Positions 24,134-33,949 are shown, numbered from the stretch's first letter. The stretch: 64,000 bases of DNA from Acidobacteriota bacterium (GCA_012719455.1 JAAYAJ010000064.1:62001-126000), one strand, 5' to 3'. Numbers and translations are program-made. The notes: generated from the sequence alone by a model not told the origin.

Positions 24134-26662
24134 CTACCCGCCCTTGGGACCGCCCCTCAACTCGTCGATTCGTTGCGCGACATCCCGGTACCCGGGATCC
24201 TGGTTGAAGATCCCGTCAAAGCATTCGATCGCCCGGTCGGTGCTCCCGGCCAGGGAATGGGCGACCCCCATGTCGTAACGAAAGGCAAGGGCTTCGTGGG
24301 AAGAAGGCTCCGTGAGGTCCAGACCGGTCTGGCACCAACGGATGACCGAACGGGGCATGTTCTTTTTCAGAAAACAGGTGCTCAACATCCCGCAGCACTG
24401 GATCGCCAGGGGATCCCCTTTGCGCATCTCGATCCCCTTGAGTGCGGCCTCGAACTCCTTGATCGCGTCATCTATCAGGTCCATGTCCCGGTAGGCGATG
24501 CCCAGGCTGAAGCGCTCTTCAAAGGCGGCACGGGCGGCCGCCTGGCTTTCGGGCGAGTGCACTTCGTCCATCAAGTCGGCGAACATCTCGTTGTAGGCAC
24601 CGGCCGACCCGGTCCCATCGCCCGGACCGTCCCCGGCGGCGTCGATGTCGACGATCTCGAAAGACTCCTGCGGCTCGCCGTCCGGCGCCTCTTCGGGCCG
24701 CTCGAAAAGCATACCCTCGGAAAGCTGGGCGGAGTCTCCCTCGCCCCCCGGCTGCGAACCACTCAGCTTTTCGTAGCGGGAGGCCAGTTCCGGGTGATCG
24801 GGGTGGGCGAGCGCGATTTCGCTGAGCTTCGAATGCGCCTCCTCCTCGAACCCGAGCCGGATGTAGAAATCGACCTCCTGGAACTGCTCTTCCAGCGATT
24901 TGACGGCCGGGGGGGCGAAGGTTCCGGGTTCCGCATCGACCATGACGGCGCCCTCACCGCCGGGAGGAAGGGATCCCTCCGCCATGAACGCTTCGAGCAG
25001 GTCGCCGGACAGGTCCACTTCACCGGGGGGCGTCGTGGGCCGCTCCGCCCGCGCGGCCACCGCCTCCAGGTCGATTCCCCGGCTGCGGGCATAGGCGTCC
25101 AGGTCGACGTCGCCGCCGGCCGCAACGGGGTCCAGCTGCCCGGCTTCCGCCAGGTAATTGCTGCAGAAAGCCTCGTTCCCCTCCGCCCGATAAAGGGCGG
25201 CCAGCAGCAGGCACTGTTCAGCCGCCTGCGCCGGACGGTCCTCCGACTTGTAAAAAGAAAGCAACCGGACCCGAACCTCCTTGTCGCATGGATTGCGCCG
25301 CTCGAGATTCTCGAGCAGGCTCAGCGCCTTGTCCTTCAACCCGTAATTGAGAAGGAGATCGACCTCCACGACGTTCTCCGAGGGACGATCCCCGGACAGG
25401 TCGCCGCATTCCCCGGCCAAAAGAGTGGAGGATTCGGCGCTCGCCCCCCCGGGCTCCTCCGGGGGAGGCTCGTAGGGAACATCGGGATAGGCGGCCGTGA
25501 AGGCCTCGTAGTGCAGCTTTCGGTGCTTCTCGCTGCCGGGGTCGGAGCGAAGGATCTTTTCGATGAACTCCAGGGCTTCCATGGGGCTGCCCTGGTCCAT
25601 GTAATGCCCCGCCAGCCGGTCGTAGACCTCCTGGCAGCACACGGAGTCGCCGGTCGCGGAGTGGATGGAGGCAAGGCAAACCATGGAAGGAGCGTGCCCG
25701 GGATCCTTTTCGAGAATCTGTTCGCACAGATCCACCGCGCGCCCGGTCTCCCGCCTCGCGATGAGGGTAGGAACGATGCGGTCCAGGCACTCGATCGCCC
25801 GGTCGTACGATTCCTTTTCAATCAGGGTGGCGGCGGCCGCGAAGAGACTCTGGTAGCACCCCTCGTCCAGGGAAAATGCCACTTGGTAGGCGTTGACGGC
25901 CGCCTCCATATCCCCCGTTTCCATGCACGCGCGCCCCAGCATTTCGCGCAGGTCAGGGTTGTCCGGGGCCGCGGCCACCGATTGTTCCAGCAGTTCCCGG
26001 GCGGCGGAGACCTCTCCCGTCCTGAGGGCGCAGTCGAAGTATCCCTTGAGGGCTTCCAGGTTGAGGGCATCCAGTTCAATGGCGTCCCGGTAAGATACGA
26101 GTGCGGCGGCCGCATCCCCCGCTTTGGCCTGGGCCTGGGCGGCGCCGACCCAGTGCTGGAGGGCCTTGTCCCGGTTCCCCTCCCCGAGGTGGAGCTGGGC
26201 CAGCTTGCGCCGGACCTCGACGTTCAAGGGATCGATCTCCACGATCTTTTCGTAGATCTCCAGCGACTCCCGCACCTTCCCTTCCCGTTCCAACAGCTCG
26301 ATCACCCGCTGGTACTGCCGGCATGCATCCATGCCCAACCCATGCTTGGCATACAGCGACGCCATCGTGGAGTTGACCTCGATGCAGTCAGGGTCGGAAC
26401 TGAGGATCTTCTTGTAGACCGCGATCGCCTTGAGGAAGAAGTTGTTGTTGACGTAGGCTTCCGCCACCCGGGAGAAAAACCGGTTGGCCTCGGCCACGTT
26501 TTTCTGCCGCAGGTACAGGTCGCCTATGGTATTGAGGATGAGAACATCGTCCGGGTCGAGCTCGACGATCTTCTGATACTCGGCGAGCGCCAGGTGGACC
26601 TTTCCCTGGAGCACATACCTCTCGGCGTCTTCCAGTAATTTGGCTTTGCTATCAGCGGTCAC
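24134..26662 (-). CDS. Large TPR-repeat protein
   Basis: 842 residues made mostly of tetratricopeptide repeats (for example VHLALAEYQKIVELDPDD and KVRESLEIYEKIVEIDP). An acidic, less regular middle (about 420-700) separates the N-terminal repeats from a C-terminal repeat group. No signal peptide or membrane segment, so it is cytoplasmic and probably a scaffold. The start is GTG 26662, with GGAGGAG at seven bases; the longer frame to 26704 lacks a ribosome site. It follows rplS on the same strand and may be read through from that operon. Confidence 0.85.
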   Translation of the reverse strand: MTADSKAKLLEDAERYVLQGKVHLALAEYQKIVELDPDDVLILNTIGDLYLRQKNVAEANRFFSRVAEAYVNNNFFLKAIAVYKKILSSDPDCIEVNSTMASLYAKHGLGMDACRQYQRVIELLEREGKVRESLEIYEKIVEIDPLNVEVRRKLAQLHLGEGNRDKALQHWVGAAQAQAKAGDAAAALVSYRDAIELDALNLEALKGYFDCALRTGEVSAARELLEQSVAAAPDNPDLREMLGRACMETGDMEAAVNAYQVAFSLDEGCYQSLFAAAATLIEKESYDRAIECLDRIVPTLIARRETGRAVDLCEQILEKDPGHAPSMVCLASIHSATGDSVCCQEVYDRLAGHYMDQGSPMEALEFIEKILRSDPGSEKHRKLHYEAFTAAYPDVPYEPPPEEPGGASAESSTLLAGECGDLSGDRPSENVVEVDLLLNYGLKDKALSLLENLERRNPCDKEVRVRLLSFYKSEDRPAQAAEQCLLLAALYRAEGNEAFCSNYLAEAGQLDPVAAGGDVDLDAYARSRGIDLEAVAARAERPTTPPGEVDLSGDLLEAFMAEGSLPPGGEGAVMVDAEPGTFAPPAVKSLEEQFQEVDFYIRLGFEEEAHSKLSEIALAHPDHPELASRYEKLSGSQPGGEGDSAQLSEGMLFERPEEAPDGEPQESFEIVDIDAAGDGPGDGTGSAGAYNEMFADLMDEVHSPESQAAARAAFEERFSLGIAYRDMDLIDDAIKEFEAALKGIEMRKGDPLAIQCCGMLSTCFLKKNMPRSVIRWCQTGLDLTEPSSHEALAFRYDMGVAHSLAGSTDRAIECFDGIFNQDPGYRDVAQRIDELRGGPKGG

Positions 26663-26751
26663 CGTACTACTCCTCCAGCAAACGCATTCCCGGGACTCGT
26701 GCAAGTCGCCAGTGACGGCAAGCTCAACACCGGCTCCGTGGACGCTTCCGG

Positions 26752-27129
26752 CTAGGACGCCGGAGACGCCTGGGGAGCGCGGACGGGTCTCGCGACCTCC
26801 TTCAGCCGGGCGGCCTTGCCGCGCCGACCCCGGAGATAATACAGGCGCGCACGGCGCACTTTTCCGCTCTTGACCACCTCCATCTTTTCGATGATGGGCG
26901 AATGAACCGGGAAGATGCGCTCGATGCCGTATCCGGAGGAAACCTTGCGAACCGTGAAAGTCGAGGAAATGCCGTTGTTTTTGTGGGCGATGACGACGCC
27001 CTCGAACACCTGGATACGGTGCTTGTCCCCTTCCTGGATCTTCACGTGGACCTTTACAGTATCTCCCGGACGGAAGCGGGGAAGATCGGTTCGCATTTGG
27101 GAGCTTTCCACTGCCCGAAGTACATCCAT
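26752..27129 (-). CDS. rplS: 50S ribosomal protein L19
   Basis: 125 residues with the L19 core: [40 protein letters not shown] and the basic [18 protein letters not shown] end. It sits at the 30S-50S interface. AAGGAG precedes the ATG. Last ribosomal gene of the ffh-rpsP-khpA-rimM-trmD-rplS operon, an order conserved in many bacteria. Confidence 0.98.
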   Translation of the reverse strand: MDVLRAVESSQMRTDLPRFRPGDTVKVHVKIQEGDKHRIQVFEGVVIAHKNNGISSTFTVRKVSSGYGIERIFPVHSPIIEKMEVVKSGKVRRARLYYLRGRRGKAARLKEVARPVRAPQASPAS

Positions 27130-27154
27130 GACTTTCTACTCCTTAATCTTGGGC

Positions 27155-27841
27155 TCACCGCTCGGTGATCAGCTCCGGGCGGGCCCGTTTCGTTTTCTCC
27201 AGAGCTTGTTCCTTACGCCACTCGGCAATCCTCGCATGGTCCCCCGAAAGGAGCACTTCCGGAACCGCGTGTCCCCTGTATTCGGCCGGCCGCGTGTACT
27301 GCGGATAATCGAGCAGCCCGCTCGAAAAACTCTCATTCAGTGCCGAATCCCGGCATCCGAGGGCGCCGGGGATCAGCCGCACGATCGAGTCAAGGAGCAC
27401 CATGGCCGGGATTTCCCCTCCGGTCAGGACGAAATCCCCGATGGAGATCTCCTGATCCACGAGATGATCTATCACCCGCTGGTCCACTCCTTCGTATCGG
27501 CCGCAGACCAGGATCAGATGCGGAATTGTGCTGTATTCCGCGGCCAGGTCCTGGGACCAGGTCTTTCCCTGGGGGGACAGGAGCACCACCCGGCCCTTCC
27601 CCTCATCCCCCGATTCCAGGCACGACTCTATCGCCTCGAAAAGCGGGCCCGGCATGAACACCATGCCCTCGCCCCCGCCGTAGGGGCGGTCGTCCACCGA
27701 GCGATGCCGGTCGCGCGTGAAATCCCTCAGGTTGACCAGCCTCACGTCCGCCAGCCCCGACCGCCGGGCCCGGCGGATTATGCCACACTCGAGCACACCG
27801 GCGAACAGCTCGGGGAAAACGGTTATGATATCAAACCTCAT
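27155..27841 (-). CDS. trmD: tRNA (guanine37-N1)-methyltransferase
   Basis: SPOUT methyltransferase of 228 residues that methylates G37 of tRNAs, preventing frameshifting. It begins MRFDIITVFPELF and carries the trefoil-knot SAM site (LVCGRYEGVDQRV) and IGDFVLTGGE. The RPYGGGEGMV loop is also present. Its ATG overlaps the rimM stop (ATGA). Intact and of typical length. Confidence 0.98.
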   Translation of the reverse strand: MRFDIITVFPELFAGVLECGIIRRARRSGLADVRLVNLRDFTRDRHRSVDDRPYGGGEGMVFMPGPLFEAIESCLESGDEGKGRVVLLSPQGKTWSQDLAAEYSTIPHLILVCGRYEGVDQRVIDHLVDQEISIGDFVLTGGEIPAMVLLDSIVRLIPGALGCRDSALNESFSSGLLDYPQYTRPAEYRGHAVPEVLLSGDHARIAEWRKEQALEKTKRARPELITER

Positions 27842-28368
27842 GCATCCAGGTCCATCAAACCTTCCGGGGGATCCACCCATATCCGCTTCTCGTCAACGGA
27901 AACCTTCACACAGATGGAGGCCACGGCGGGGATCAGCAATTCCCTCTCCCCCAGCCCGACCACCAGCTGGGTGTTGCCGTCGATGTGCAGGAGAGCGCGC
28001 ACGCTGCCGAGCGGGTTCCCTGCGAGATCCTCGACCCGGCATCCGACCAGGTCGTGGTTGTAATAGGTCCCTTCGGGGAGTTCCCGCGCCTGGTCACCCG
28101 GGATCATGACCCAGTTGTTGACCAGCTCCGCCGCGGCGCCGATGCTGTCCACGCCGGCGAATTTCAACACCATGCGCCCCCGGTATTCCCACGTGTCTTC
28201 GAGGATCATCGGCTTGCGCCCGCCGTCGGCGGACTCCAGCCACACCTCTTCCAGGCCGTCAAAACGATCGGGAAAATCGGTATGCAGGTCTGCCAGGACC
28301 TCTCCCCGGTTCCCCCTGGTCCTGGTGATTCTGGCGATGGCAATGAAGGGAGGCGTGCCTTGTCCCAC
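27838..28368 (-). CDS. rimM: Ribosome maturation factor RimM
   Basis: 176-residue factor for 30S head assembly. The N-terminal beta-barrel (IAIARITRTRGNRGEVLADLHT, given here as the conserved start region) and the C-terminal PRC-barrel (HDLVGCRVEDLAGNPLG) are both visible. The start is taken as GTG 28368, whose G is the last base of the khpA stop; this gives the usual RimM length, whereas the open frame continues upstream into khpA. Confidence 0.95.
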   Translation of the reverse strand: MGQGTPPFIAIARITRTRGNRGEVLADLHTDFPDRFDGLEEVWLESADGGRKPMILEDTWEYRGRMVLKFAGVDSIGAAAELVNNWVMIPGDQARELPEGTYYNHDLVGCRVEDLAGNPLGSVRALLHIDGNTQLVVGLGERELLIPAVASICVKVSVDEKRIWVDPPEGLMDLDA

Positions 28369-28619
28369 TATTCCAGGATTTCCAGGACAAACCGTTTCTT
28401 GAGTTTCATGCCTGCCGCCCCCAGAAGGGTGCGGATGCATCGAGCGGTCCGGCCCTGCTTGCCAATGACCTTGCCCAAGTCGCTGGGTGCCACGCGAAGC
28501 TCCAGCACCGTCGTCTGTTCCCCCTCGACCTCGGCCACCGCAACCTGTTCGGGATTGTCAACCAGTGCTTTCGCGATCAGTTCTACCAGCTCTTTCATAC
28601 GCGCCTCCTCCGAGATCAC
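28368..28619 (-). CDS. khpA: KH-domain RNA-binding protein KhpA
   Basis: 83-residue single KH domain. It has [16 protein letters not shown], which contains the GxxG loop (GKQG) that contacts RNA. In other bacteria it pairs with KhpB and tunes division and small-RNA control. Ribosome site GGAGGAGG. Position between rpsP and rimM is the classic location. Confidence 0.95.
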   Translation of the reverse strand: MISEEARMKELVELIAKALVDNPEQVAVAEVEGEQTTVLELRVAPSDLGKVIGKQGRTARCIRTLLGAAGMKLKKRFVLEILE

Positions 28620-28683
28620 TCGAAATCACCCAGCAGAAATCTCACCCGGACATCGCTGCGAAAAAAAATGGCAGCCCGCGGCA

Positions 28684-28941
28684 TCAGCTGGCGGCTTTGG
28701 AAGCGGGCGGGGTGGCCTTTTTCAACAGTGAGTTCACCGTATCCGAAGGTTGCGCGCCGCATGCCAGCCAATGGCGCACTCTATCCATGTCGAGATTGAC
28801 AATCGGCGGGTTCGCCTTTGGATCGTAATGCCCTAGGATCTCCACGAAACTCCCGTCCCGGGCCTGTCTTCGCTCCATCACCACCACTCGATAAAAGGGC
28901 TTCTTCTTCGCCCCCATGCGCGTCAAACGTATTCTAAGCAA
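28684..28941 (-). CDS. rpsP: 30S ribosomal protein S16
   Basis: 85 residues with the S16 signature (LRIRLTRMGAKKKPFYRVVV) and GHYDPKANPP. The start is TTG at 28941: AGGAGG stands four bases away and the peptide then begins exactly like other S16 proteins; no ATG is available before the Met at residue 9. A TTG start on a highly expressed gene is mildly unusual. Confidence 0.97.
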   Translation of the reverse strand: MLRIRLTRMGAKKKPFYRVVVMERRQARDGSFVEILGHYDPKANPPIVNLDMDRVRHWLACGAQPSDTVNSLLKKATPPASKAAS

Positions 28942-29152
28942 AACGCCTCCTCGTATCCTTGGGACTCGACCCGCATCATGCACGCAGTCTAAACCACGAT
29001 GATTCTGGCATATAAAAGGACCGGATTCAACTGCGCAAAGACCCGGTCCAACGACCGGGGCGCGATCCGCCGGCCGAAACGACACAGCCCAAATTCCTTC
29101 AGGAGCTTACACCATCCTACAGCCCCACCTCCTCCGGGCCGACCGCGCCGTT

Positions 29153-30487
29153 CTAGCGTGGAAACTTCATCCCCTTCATCAGGCGGGGCATGATTCCACG
29201 GCTCAGGCTGCGCATCATCTTCCGGGTTTCGACATACTGCTTCAGCAACTGGTTGATCTCCGAAACAGGGCGCCCGCTCCCCCGGGCGATGCGTTTCTTC
29301 CTGGCGCCGTTGAGGATCTGGTGGTTGCGGCGTTCGGTCCTGGTCATCGAATCGATGATGGCCTCGATATGGATCAGTTCCTTCTCGTCCACTTTCATCT
29401 GGCCGAGGCCGCGCAGGGGACCCATGTTCGGCAGCATCCCCAGGATCTGCTCCAGGGGGCCCATCTTCCGAATCTGTCTCAGCTGGTCGCGAAAGTCCTC
29501 CAGCGTGAACTCGTCCTTGCGGATCTTCTCCGCCATCGCCTCGGCCTGTTCCCGGTCTACGGCATCCTCGGCCTTTTCGATCAGCGACAGGACGTCGCCC
29601 ATCCCCAGGATGCGGCCCGCCAGCCGGTCCGGGAAGAAGGGCTCGAGCGCATCGACATTCTCCCCCGTCCCCACGAACTTGATCGACTGGCCGGTCACGC
29701 TCTTGATCGACAGCGCCGCCCCACCACGGGCGTCCCCGTCCATCTTGGTCAGGATGACGCCGGTCAATCCCATTTTTTCGTGAAATTCCCGGGCGCTGCG
29801 GACCGCGTCCTGCCCGGTCATGGCATCCGCGACCAGCAGGACCTCCACCGGAGAGGTCGCCTTGCGGATCCGGTCCAGTTCCAGCATCATCTCATCGTCG
29901 ATGTGAAGCCGTCCCGCCGTGTCGATGATGAGAACGTCGTACCCCCCGTTGCGCGCGTGGCGCAGCCCCTTTTCCGCCCGGGAAACCGGGTCCTGGTCGC
30001 CGGGGTCGTCGAACCAGCCCAGGCGGTGGGCGGCACACAGCACCCGCAGCTGCTCGACGGCGGCCGGGCGGTAGACATCGACCGACACCAACAGCGGGGT
30101 ATGGTTGTTTTTCGAGAGCCACCGGGCGAGCTTGGCGCTGCTGGTGGTTTTTCCCGATCCCTGCAACCCCACCATCAGGAATACGCTCGGCGGCTGGCGG
30201 GAAAACGAAAGGCCTGCCTGCTCCCCGCCGAGCAGCTCCACGAGCTCGTCGCGCACGACGCGGATGACCTGCTGGCCCGGCGTCAGGGACTGGATCACCT
30301 CCTGCCCCAGCGCCCGCTGCTTGACCCGCTCCACGAACTCCTTGGCAAGCTTGAAATGGACGTCCGCGTCGAGCAGGGCGTTGCGGATCTCGCGCGCCGT
30401 CTCTTCCACGTGGCGCTCGGACACCCGCCCCTGGCCGCTCAGGTTCCTGAGGATCTTCTGCAGCTTGTTGGCTAGACCGTCCAGCAT
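29153..30487 (-). CDS. ffh: Signal recognition particle protein Ffh
   Basis: SRP54 GTPase of 444 residues that targets membrane proteins co-translationally. N domain helices, P-loop GLQGSGKTTSSAKLA (about 110), DTAGRL, TKMDGDARGG, then the Met-rich M domain (LRQIRKMGPLEQILGMLPNMG) that holds signal sequences and 4.5S RNA (GSGRPVSEINQLLKQ). It heads the operon; 211 bases separate it from rpsP, and in that gap I see no gene. Confidence 0.98.
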   Translation of the reverse strand: MLDGLANKLQKILRNLSGQGRVSERHVEETAREIRNALLDADVHFKLAKEFVERVKQRALGQEVIQSLTPGQQVIRVVRDELVELLGGEQAGLSFSRQPPSVFLMVGLQGSGKTTSSAKLARWLSKNNHTPLLVSVDVYRPAAVEQLRVLCAAHRLGWFDDPGDQDPVSRAEKGLRHARNGGYDVLIIDTAGRLHIDDEMMLELDRIRKATSPVEVLLVADAMTGQDAVRSAREFHEKMGLTGVILTKMDGDARGGAALSIKSVTGQSIKFVGTGENVDALEPFFPDRLAGRILGMGDVLSLIEKAEDAVDREQAEAMAEKIRKDEFTLEDFRDQLRQIRKMGPLEQILGMLPNMGPLRGLGQMKVDEKELIHIEAIIDSMTRTERRNHQILNGARKKRIARGSGRPVSEINQLLKQYVETRKMMRSLSRGIMPRLMKGMKFPR

Positions 30488-30525
30488 ACCCTTCCTCGTT
30501 GGGGAAAACGGTAATGATACCTGAT

Positions 30526-30547
30526 TTTTCGGGAAATGGCCCGAAAA
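30526..30547. promoter_or_regulatory. Inverted repeat between ffh and selB
   Basis: TTTTCGGG and CCCGAAAA flank a six-base loop in the divergent ffh/selB promoter region. It could be an operator or hairpin in the ffh leader; the TATCAT-like sequence just beside it may be the ffh -10 box. Confidence 0.3.
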
Positions 30548-30639
30548 GTATGCGTCCGCGGGCCGGTGGCGGGGAATCTTCCGGTGGCGCCGGGAGGGTT
30601 TGTGGGCTAAGATAGGGCTTTTCGCGACGTTGGAGACCT

Positions 30640-32538
30640 ATGAAGCACCTAATCGCTGGGACGGCGGGGCACATCGACCATGGCAAGAGCGCGCTGGTCC
30701 GGGCGTTGACGGGGGTAGACCCGGACCGCTTGAAGGAAGAGCAGCAGCGGGGGATCACGATCGACCTGGGGTTCGCCCACCTCGACCTGGGAGACGTCCA
30801 GATCGGGTTCGTCGACGTCCCGGGGCACGAGAAGTTCGTCAAGAACATGCTCGCCGGGGTGGGGGGGATCGACTTCGTGCTCCTGGTCATCGCCGCCGAT
30901 GAATCGATGATGCCGCAGACACGGGAGCATTTCGACATCTGCCGCCTCCTCGGGGTCTCCGCCGGAATCGTGGTCATCAGCAAGATCGATCTCGTGGACC
31001 CGGAGATGCTGGAGCTGGTGATCGACGAAGTCACCGAGTCGATGGCGGGCTCCTTCCTGGAAAAGGCGGAGATCATCCCCGTCAGTTCCAGGACCGGCGC
31101 GGGGATCGACCGGCTCAAGCAGTCGCTCCACGCCCTGGCGCTGGGCACCCCGCCGCGGCCCGCCAACCGGCTGCTCCGGCTCCCCATAGATCGCGCCTTC
31201 AGCATCCACGGCTTCGGCACCGTGGTGACCGGCACGCTGACCTCCGGCGAGATCCAAAAAGACCAGGAAATCGAGCTCGTGCCGGGTGGGCTGACCGCCA
31301 GGGTGCGCGGGCTGCAGGTCCACAACCTGATGACCCCGCGGGCCGTGGCCGGCCAGCGCACGGCGGTCAATCTCCAGGGGATCGACCTCGGGCAGATGGA
31401 ACGCGGGATGGTCGTGACGGTCCCCCGTCTCTTCCGCTCCACCAGGATTCTGGACGTCCGCCTGTCACTTCTGCCCGACGCCAAGCCGCTGAAAAACCTG
31501 GTCAAGGTCAGGTTCCACCAGGGGACGCTGGAGGTGCTCGCGCGCGTCGCCCTGCTCGGGCAGGACACCCTCGCCCCGGGCGAGACCGCTTACGCCCAGC
31601 TGAGGCTGGACAAGCCCGCCTTCTGTCTCCACAACGACCCTTTCATCATCCGGCGCTTCTCCCCCACCATCACCATCGGCGGCGGCCGCATCCTCCACCC
31701 GAACCCGTCCAAGCACAAGAGCACCGACCGGCGCACCCTCGCCGCACTCAAGGAACTGGACCGGGGGGACCTCGCGGCCAGGATCCCGGTGCTCATCGGC
31801 ACCGACGCCAAGAGGGCGATGTCGGTGGGAGAGCTGAATTCGCTCCTCGGGCTGCCGGGACCCGAAATCACGCGCATCTGCTCCGACCTGGCGCAAGCGG
31901 GGAGCATCGTCATGATCCCGGCGCCCTCCCCAATCCTGACGCTCCCCTCGACGGTGGCCGACCTGCAGAAGGAGACCCTGGCGCGCGTCACCGCGTTCCA
32001 CAAGAAGAACGAGCTGCAGAAGGGGATTTCGAAGGAAGAACTGCGCAAGCGGATCTACGACGACGTCCCCCCCGAAATCTTCCGCCACTGCCTTGAAAAG
32101 ATGGTGGAGCGGCGGCAGATCGTCTTTCTCGGGGAATCGGTCTCCCTGTACGGCAGGGAAATCCAGCTGACGGCGGAGGACGAGAAAGTGCGGGACATGA
32201 TCGAAACCGAGGTCCGGCAGGCGGGCTACCAGCCCCCTGCCATGGCGGAACTGCAGGGGGCCATCCCGGCCGACGCCGCGGCCGTCCGCCGCATCTTCTT
32301 CTGGATGCTCAAGGAGAAGATCCTGGTGAAGCTGTCCGACGACCTCATCTACCACCGCGACACGCTCGAGGAGATGAAGGGTCGGATCCGGGGGAAGTTC
32401 GCCCCGGGAACCCGGTTCGGGGTCGCCGAATTCAAGGACCTCTTCGGGATCACCCGCAAGCACGCCATCCCCCTGCTCGAGCACCTGGACCGGGAAAAAT
32501 TCACACGCCGCCTGGGCAACGACCGGGTGCTGGTCTAG
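30640..32538 (+). CDS. selB: Selenocysteine-specific elongation factor SelB
   Basis: Carries Sec-tRNA to the ribosome at UGA codons marked by SECIS hairpins. 632 residues. EF-Tu-like GTPase: G1 GHIDHGKS (10-17), RGITIDLGF (G2), VDVPGHE (G3), ISKIDL (G4). After G2, the domain goes directly into SelB-type features rather than EF-Tu ones. Domains II-III follow to about 345. The C-terminal part (about 370-632) is a string of winged helices that bind SECIS RNA. It stands alone: selA, selC and selD are not in the window. Its presence supports Sec insertion in the two TGA-containing genes here. Confidence 0.96.
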   Translation: MKHLIAGTAGHIDHGKSALVRALTGVDPDRLKEEQQRGITIDLGFAHLDLGDVQIGFVDVPGHEKFVKNMLAGVGGIDFVLLVIAADESMMPQTREHFDICRLLGVSAGIVVISKIDLVDPEMLELVIDEVTESMAGSFLEKAEIIPVSSRTGAGIDRLKQSLHALALGTPPRPANRLLRLPIDRAFSIHGFGTVVTGTLTSGEIQKDQEIELVPGGLTARVRGLQVHNLMTPRAVAGQRTAVNLQGIDLGQMERGMVVTVPRLFRSTRILDVRLSLLPDAKPLKNLVKVRFHQGTLEVLARVALLGQDTLAPGETAYAQLRLDKPAFCLHNDPFIIRRFSPTITIGGGRILHPNPSKHKSTDRRTLAALKELDRGDLAARIPVLIGTDAKRAMSVGELNSLLGLPGPEITRICSDLAQAGSIVMIPAPSPILTLPSTVADLQKETLARVTAFHKKNELQKGISKEELRKRIYDDVPPEIFRHCLEKMVERRQIVFLGESVSLYGREIQLTAEDEKVRDMIETEVRQAGYQPPAMAELQGAIPADAAAVRRIFFWMLKEKILVKLSDDLIYHRDTLEEMKGRIRGKFAPGTRFGVAEFKDLFGITRKHAIPLLEHLDREKFTRRLGNDRVLV

Positions 32539-32623
32539 CCGGCGCCGCCGGGACCGGGGGATCAATTGACATTAATCCCTGTTTCGCGTACGCTTTAGGC
32601 AGTTCGAAACTGGAGGCAACGGT

Positions 32624-32803
32624 ATGTTTGGACTGGGAACGACGGAACTTATCATAGTTCTGGTCATTGTTATCTTGGTTTTCGGCGTCAACAAGATCCC
32701 CCAGCTGGGAAAAGGGCTTGGAGAGGGGATCAAAAACTTCAAGTCGGCCATCAAGAGCGTCCAGGAAGACCCGGAAGAAAAACCGAAGCAGGAAAAGCAG
32801 TAG
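32624..32803 (+). CDS. tatA: Twin-arginine translocase subunit TatA
   Basis: 59 residues: periplasmic start FGLGTTE, one membrane helix (about 8-22), the hinge [20 protein letters not shown] that is diagnostic of TatA/E, and a short acidic/basic tail. It forms the pore for folded Tat substrates such as cofactor-bearing hydrogenases. TGGAGG precedes the ATG. No tatC is adjacent. Below 60 codons, it is easy to miss. Confidence 0.94.
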   Translation: MFGLGTTELIIVLVIVILVFGVNKIPQLGKGLGEGIKNFKSAIKSVQEDPEEKPKQEKQ

Positions 32804-32840
32804 GGCGCCGCGGGGCGGAACCGCATCCGGCGGGCGGACC

Positions 32841-33923
32841 TCAGGATGTCCGCTCCAGGAAACGCCTGGAATCCCCCCATTCCCCATAGGCGATGGTGCC
32901 CCCGAACTCCCGGATCCGGGCTTCGAAGAGTTCGACGATCTCCTCCGGCGCCTCGTCCAGGCAAGGCTTGTTCTCGTACAACAGGTAGTCGTGCCGGTAG
33001 CGCGCCGGGGTGAGGTTCGGCATGACGACGTTGGCCCCCGCCCTGATCGCCCGCTCCCTCCCCTCGGGATCGATGGCCTGCATGGCTGTCGTGGCGGCGA
33101 TATTGATGTCCCCCATCATCACGCGCAAGAGCGCGACCATCCTCAGGGTGAGCTCGAGCCGTTCCCGGGGGGGCAAGAGCGCCCGCGCGCGGGCGTAGAG
33201 CGGTGTATCGGGGTGTTCGAGGTAGGGCCCCATGCCGATCATGTCCACGTCCAGGTCACGGAAGAAGAGAAGATCGTCGGCCAAGTCGGCCGCCGTCTGA
33301 AACGGCAGCCCGATCATCACCCCGGTCCCCACCTGGTACCCCGCCGCGCGCAAGGCCCCCAGGGCCGCGAGGCGCAAAGCATGGCGATGCCGGGCATCAT
33401 CCGGGTGGAGCTTCCGGAAAAGGTCCGGGTTCGAGGCCTCGATGCGGAGCAGGTAGCGGTGCGCGCCGGCCTCGAACCAGCGGCGATAGGTGTCGGGCGT
33501 CTGTTCCCCCAGGGACAGGGTGACGTGCAATCCGTCCCCCGCAAGGGCGCGGATCCCCCGCAGGGTGCGCTCAATCTTTGAAACAAACAAGGCGTCGTCA
33601 CGCTCCCCCGCCTGGATCACGATCGAGCCGTAGCGGCGCTCGAGCGCGTGGCGGGCCACCTCGATGGTCTCCTCCGGCGTCATCTCGTACCTGGCCGCGG
33701 CGGCATTGCCCGATCGGATACCGCAGTAGAGGCAGTTCTTGGAGCAGAGATTCGAATATTCGATCAGGCCCCGCAGGTAGACACGGTTCCCCACCCGGGC
33801 GGCCTTGACCTCCGCGGCGCGCCGGAACAACGGCCCGCAATCGGCGCCGTCCGCTTCCAACACCCGGATGAGGTCTTCCCGTTCCAGGACATCCTTCTCC
33901 AGGATGGCTTCGATCGATTCCAC
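32841..33923 (-). CDS. hydE: [FeFe]-hydrogenase maturase HydE
   Basis: Radical-SAM enzyme of 360 residues that acts with HydF and HydG in building the dithiomethylamine bridge of the H-cluster. The cluster motif CSKNCLYC is at residues 60-67, followed by GIRSGN, and the barrel strands SIVIQAGERDD, VTLSLGEQT and GTGVMIGLPFQT are typical of HydE. PylB is a close relative but shows other context. hydF, hydG and a hydrogenase gene are absent nearby. Convergent with tatA; cutA is upstream on the same strand. Confidence 0.88.
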   Translation of the reverse strand: MESIEAILEKDVLEREDLIRVLEADGADCGPLFRRAAEVKAARVGNRVYLRGLIEYSNLCSKNCLYCGIRSGNAAAARYEMTPEETIEVARHALERRYGSIVIQAGERDDALFVSKIERTLRGIRALAGDGLHVTLSLGEQTPDTYRRWFEAGAHRYLLRIEASNPDLFRKLHPDDARHRHALRLAALGALRAAGYQVGTGVMIGLPFQTAADLADDLLFFRDLDVDMIGMGPYLEHPDTPLYARARALLPPRERLELTLRMVALLRVMMGDINIAATTAMQAIDPEGRERAIRAGANVVMPNLTPARYRHDYLLYENKPCLDEAPEEIVELFEARIREFGGTIAYGEWGDSRRFLERTS

Positions 33924-33949
33924 CCAACCTCCTTCTCGGCGCGGCGGGT

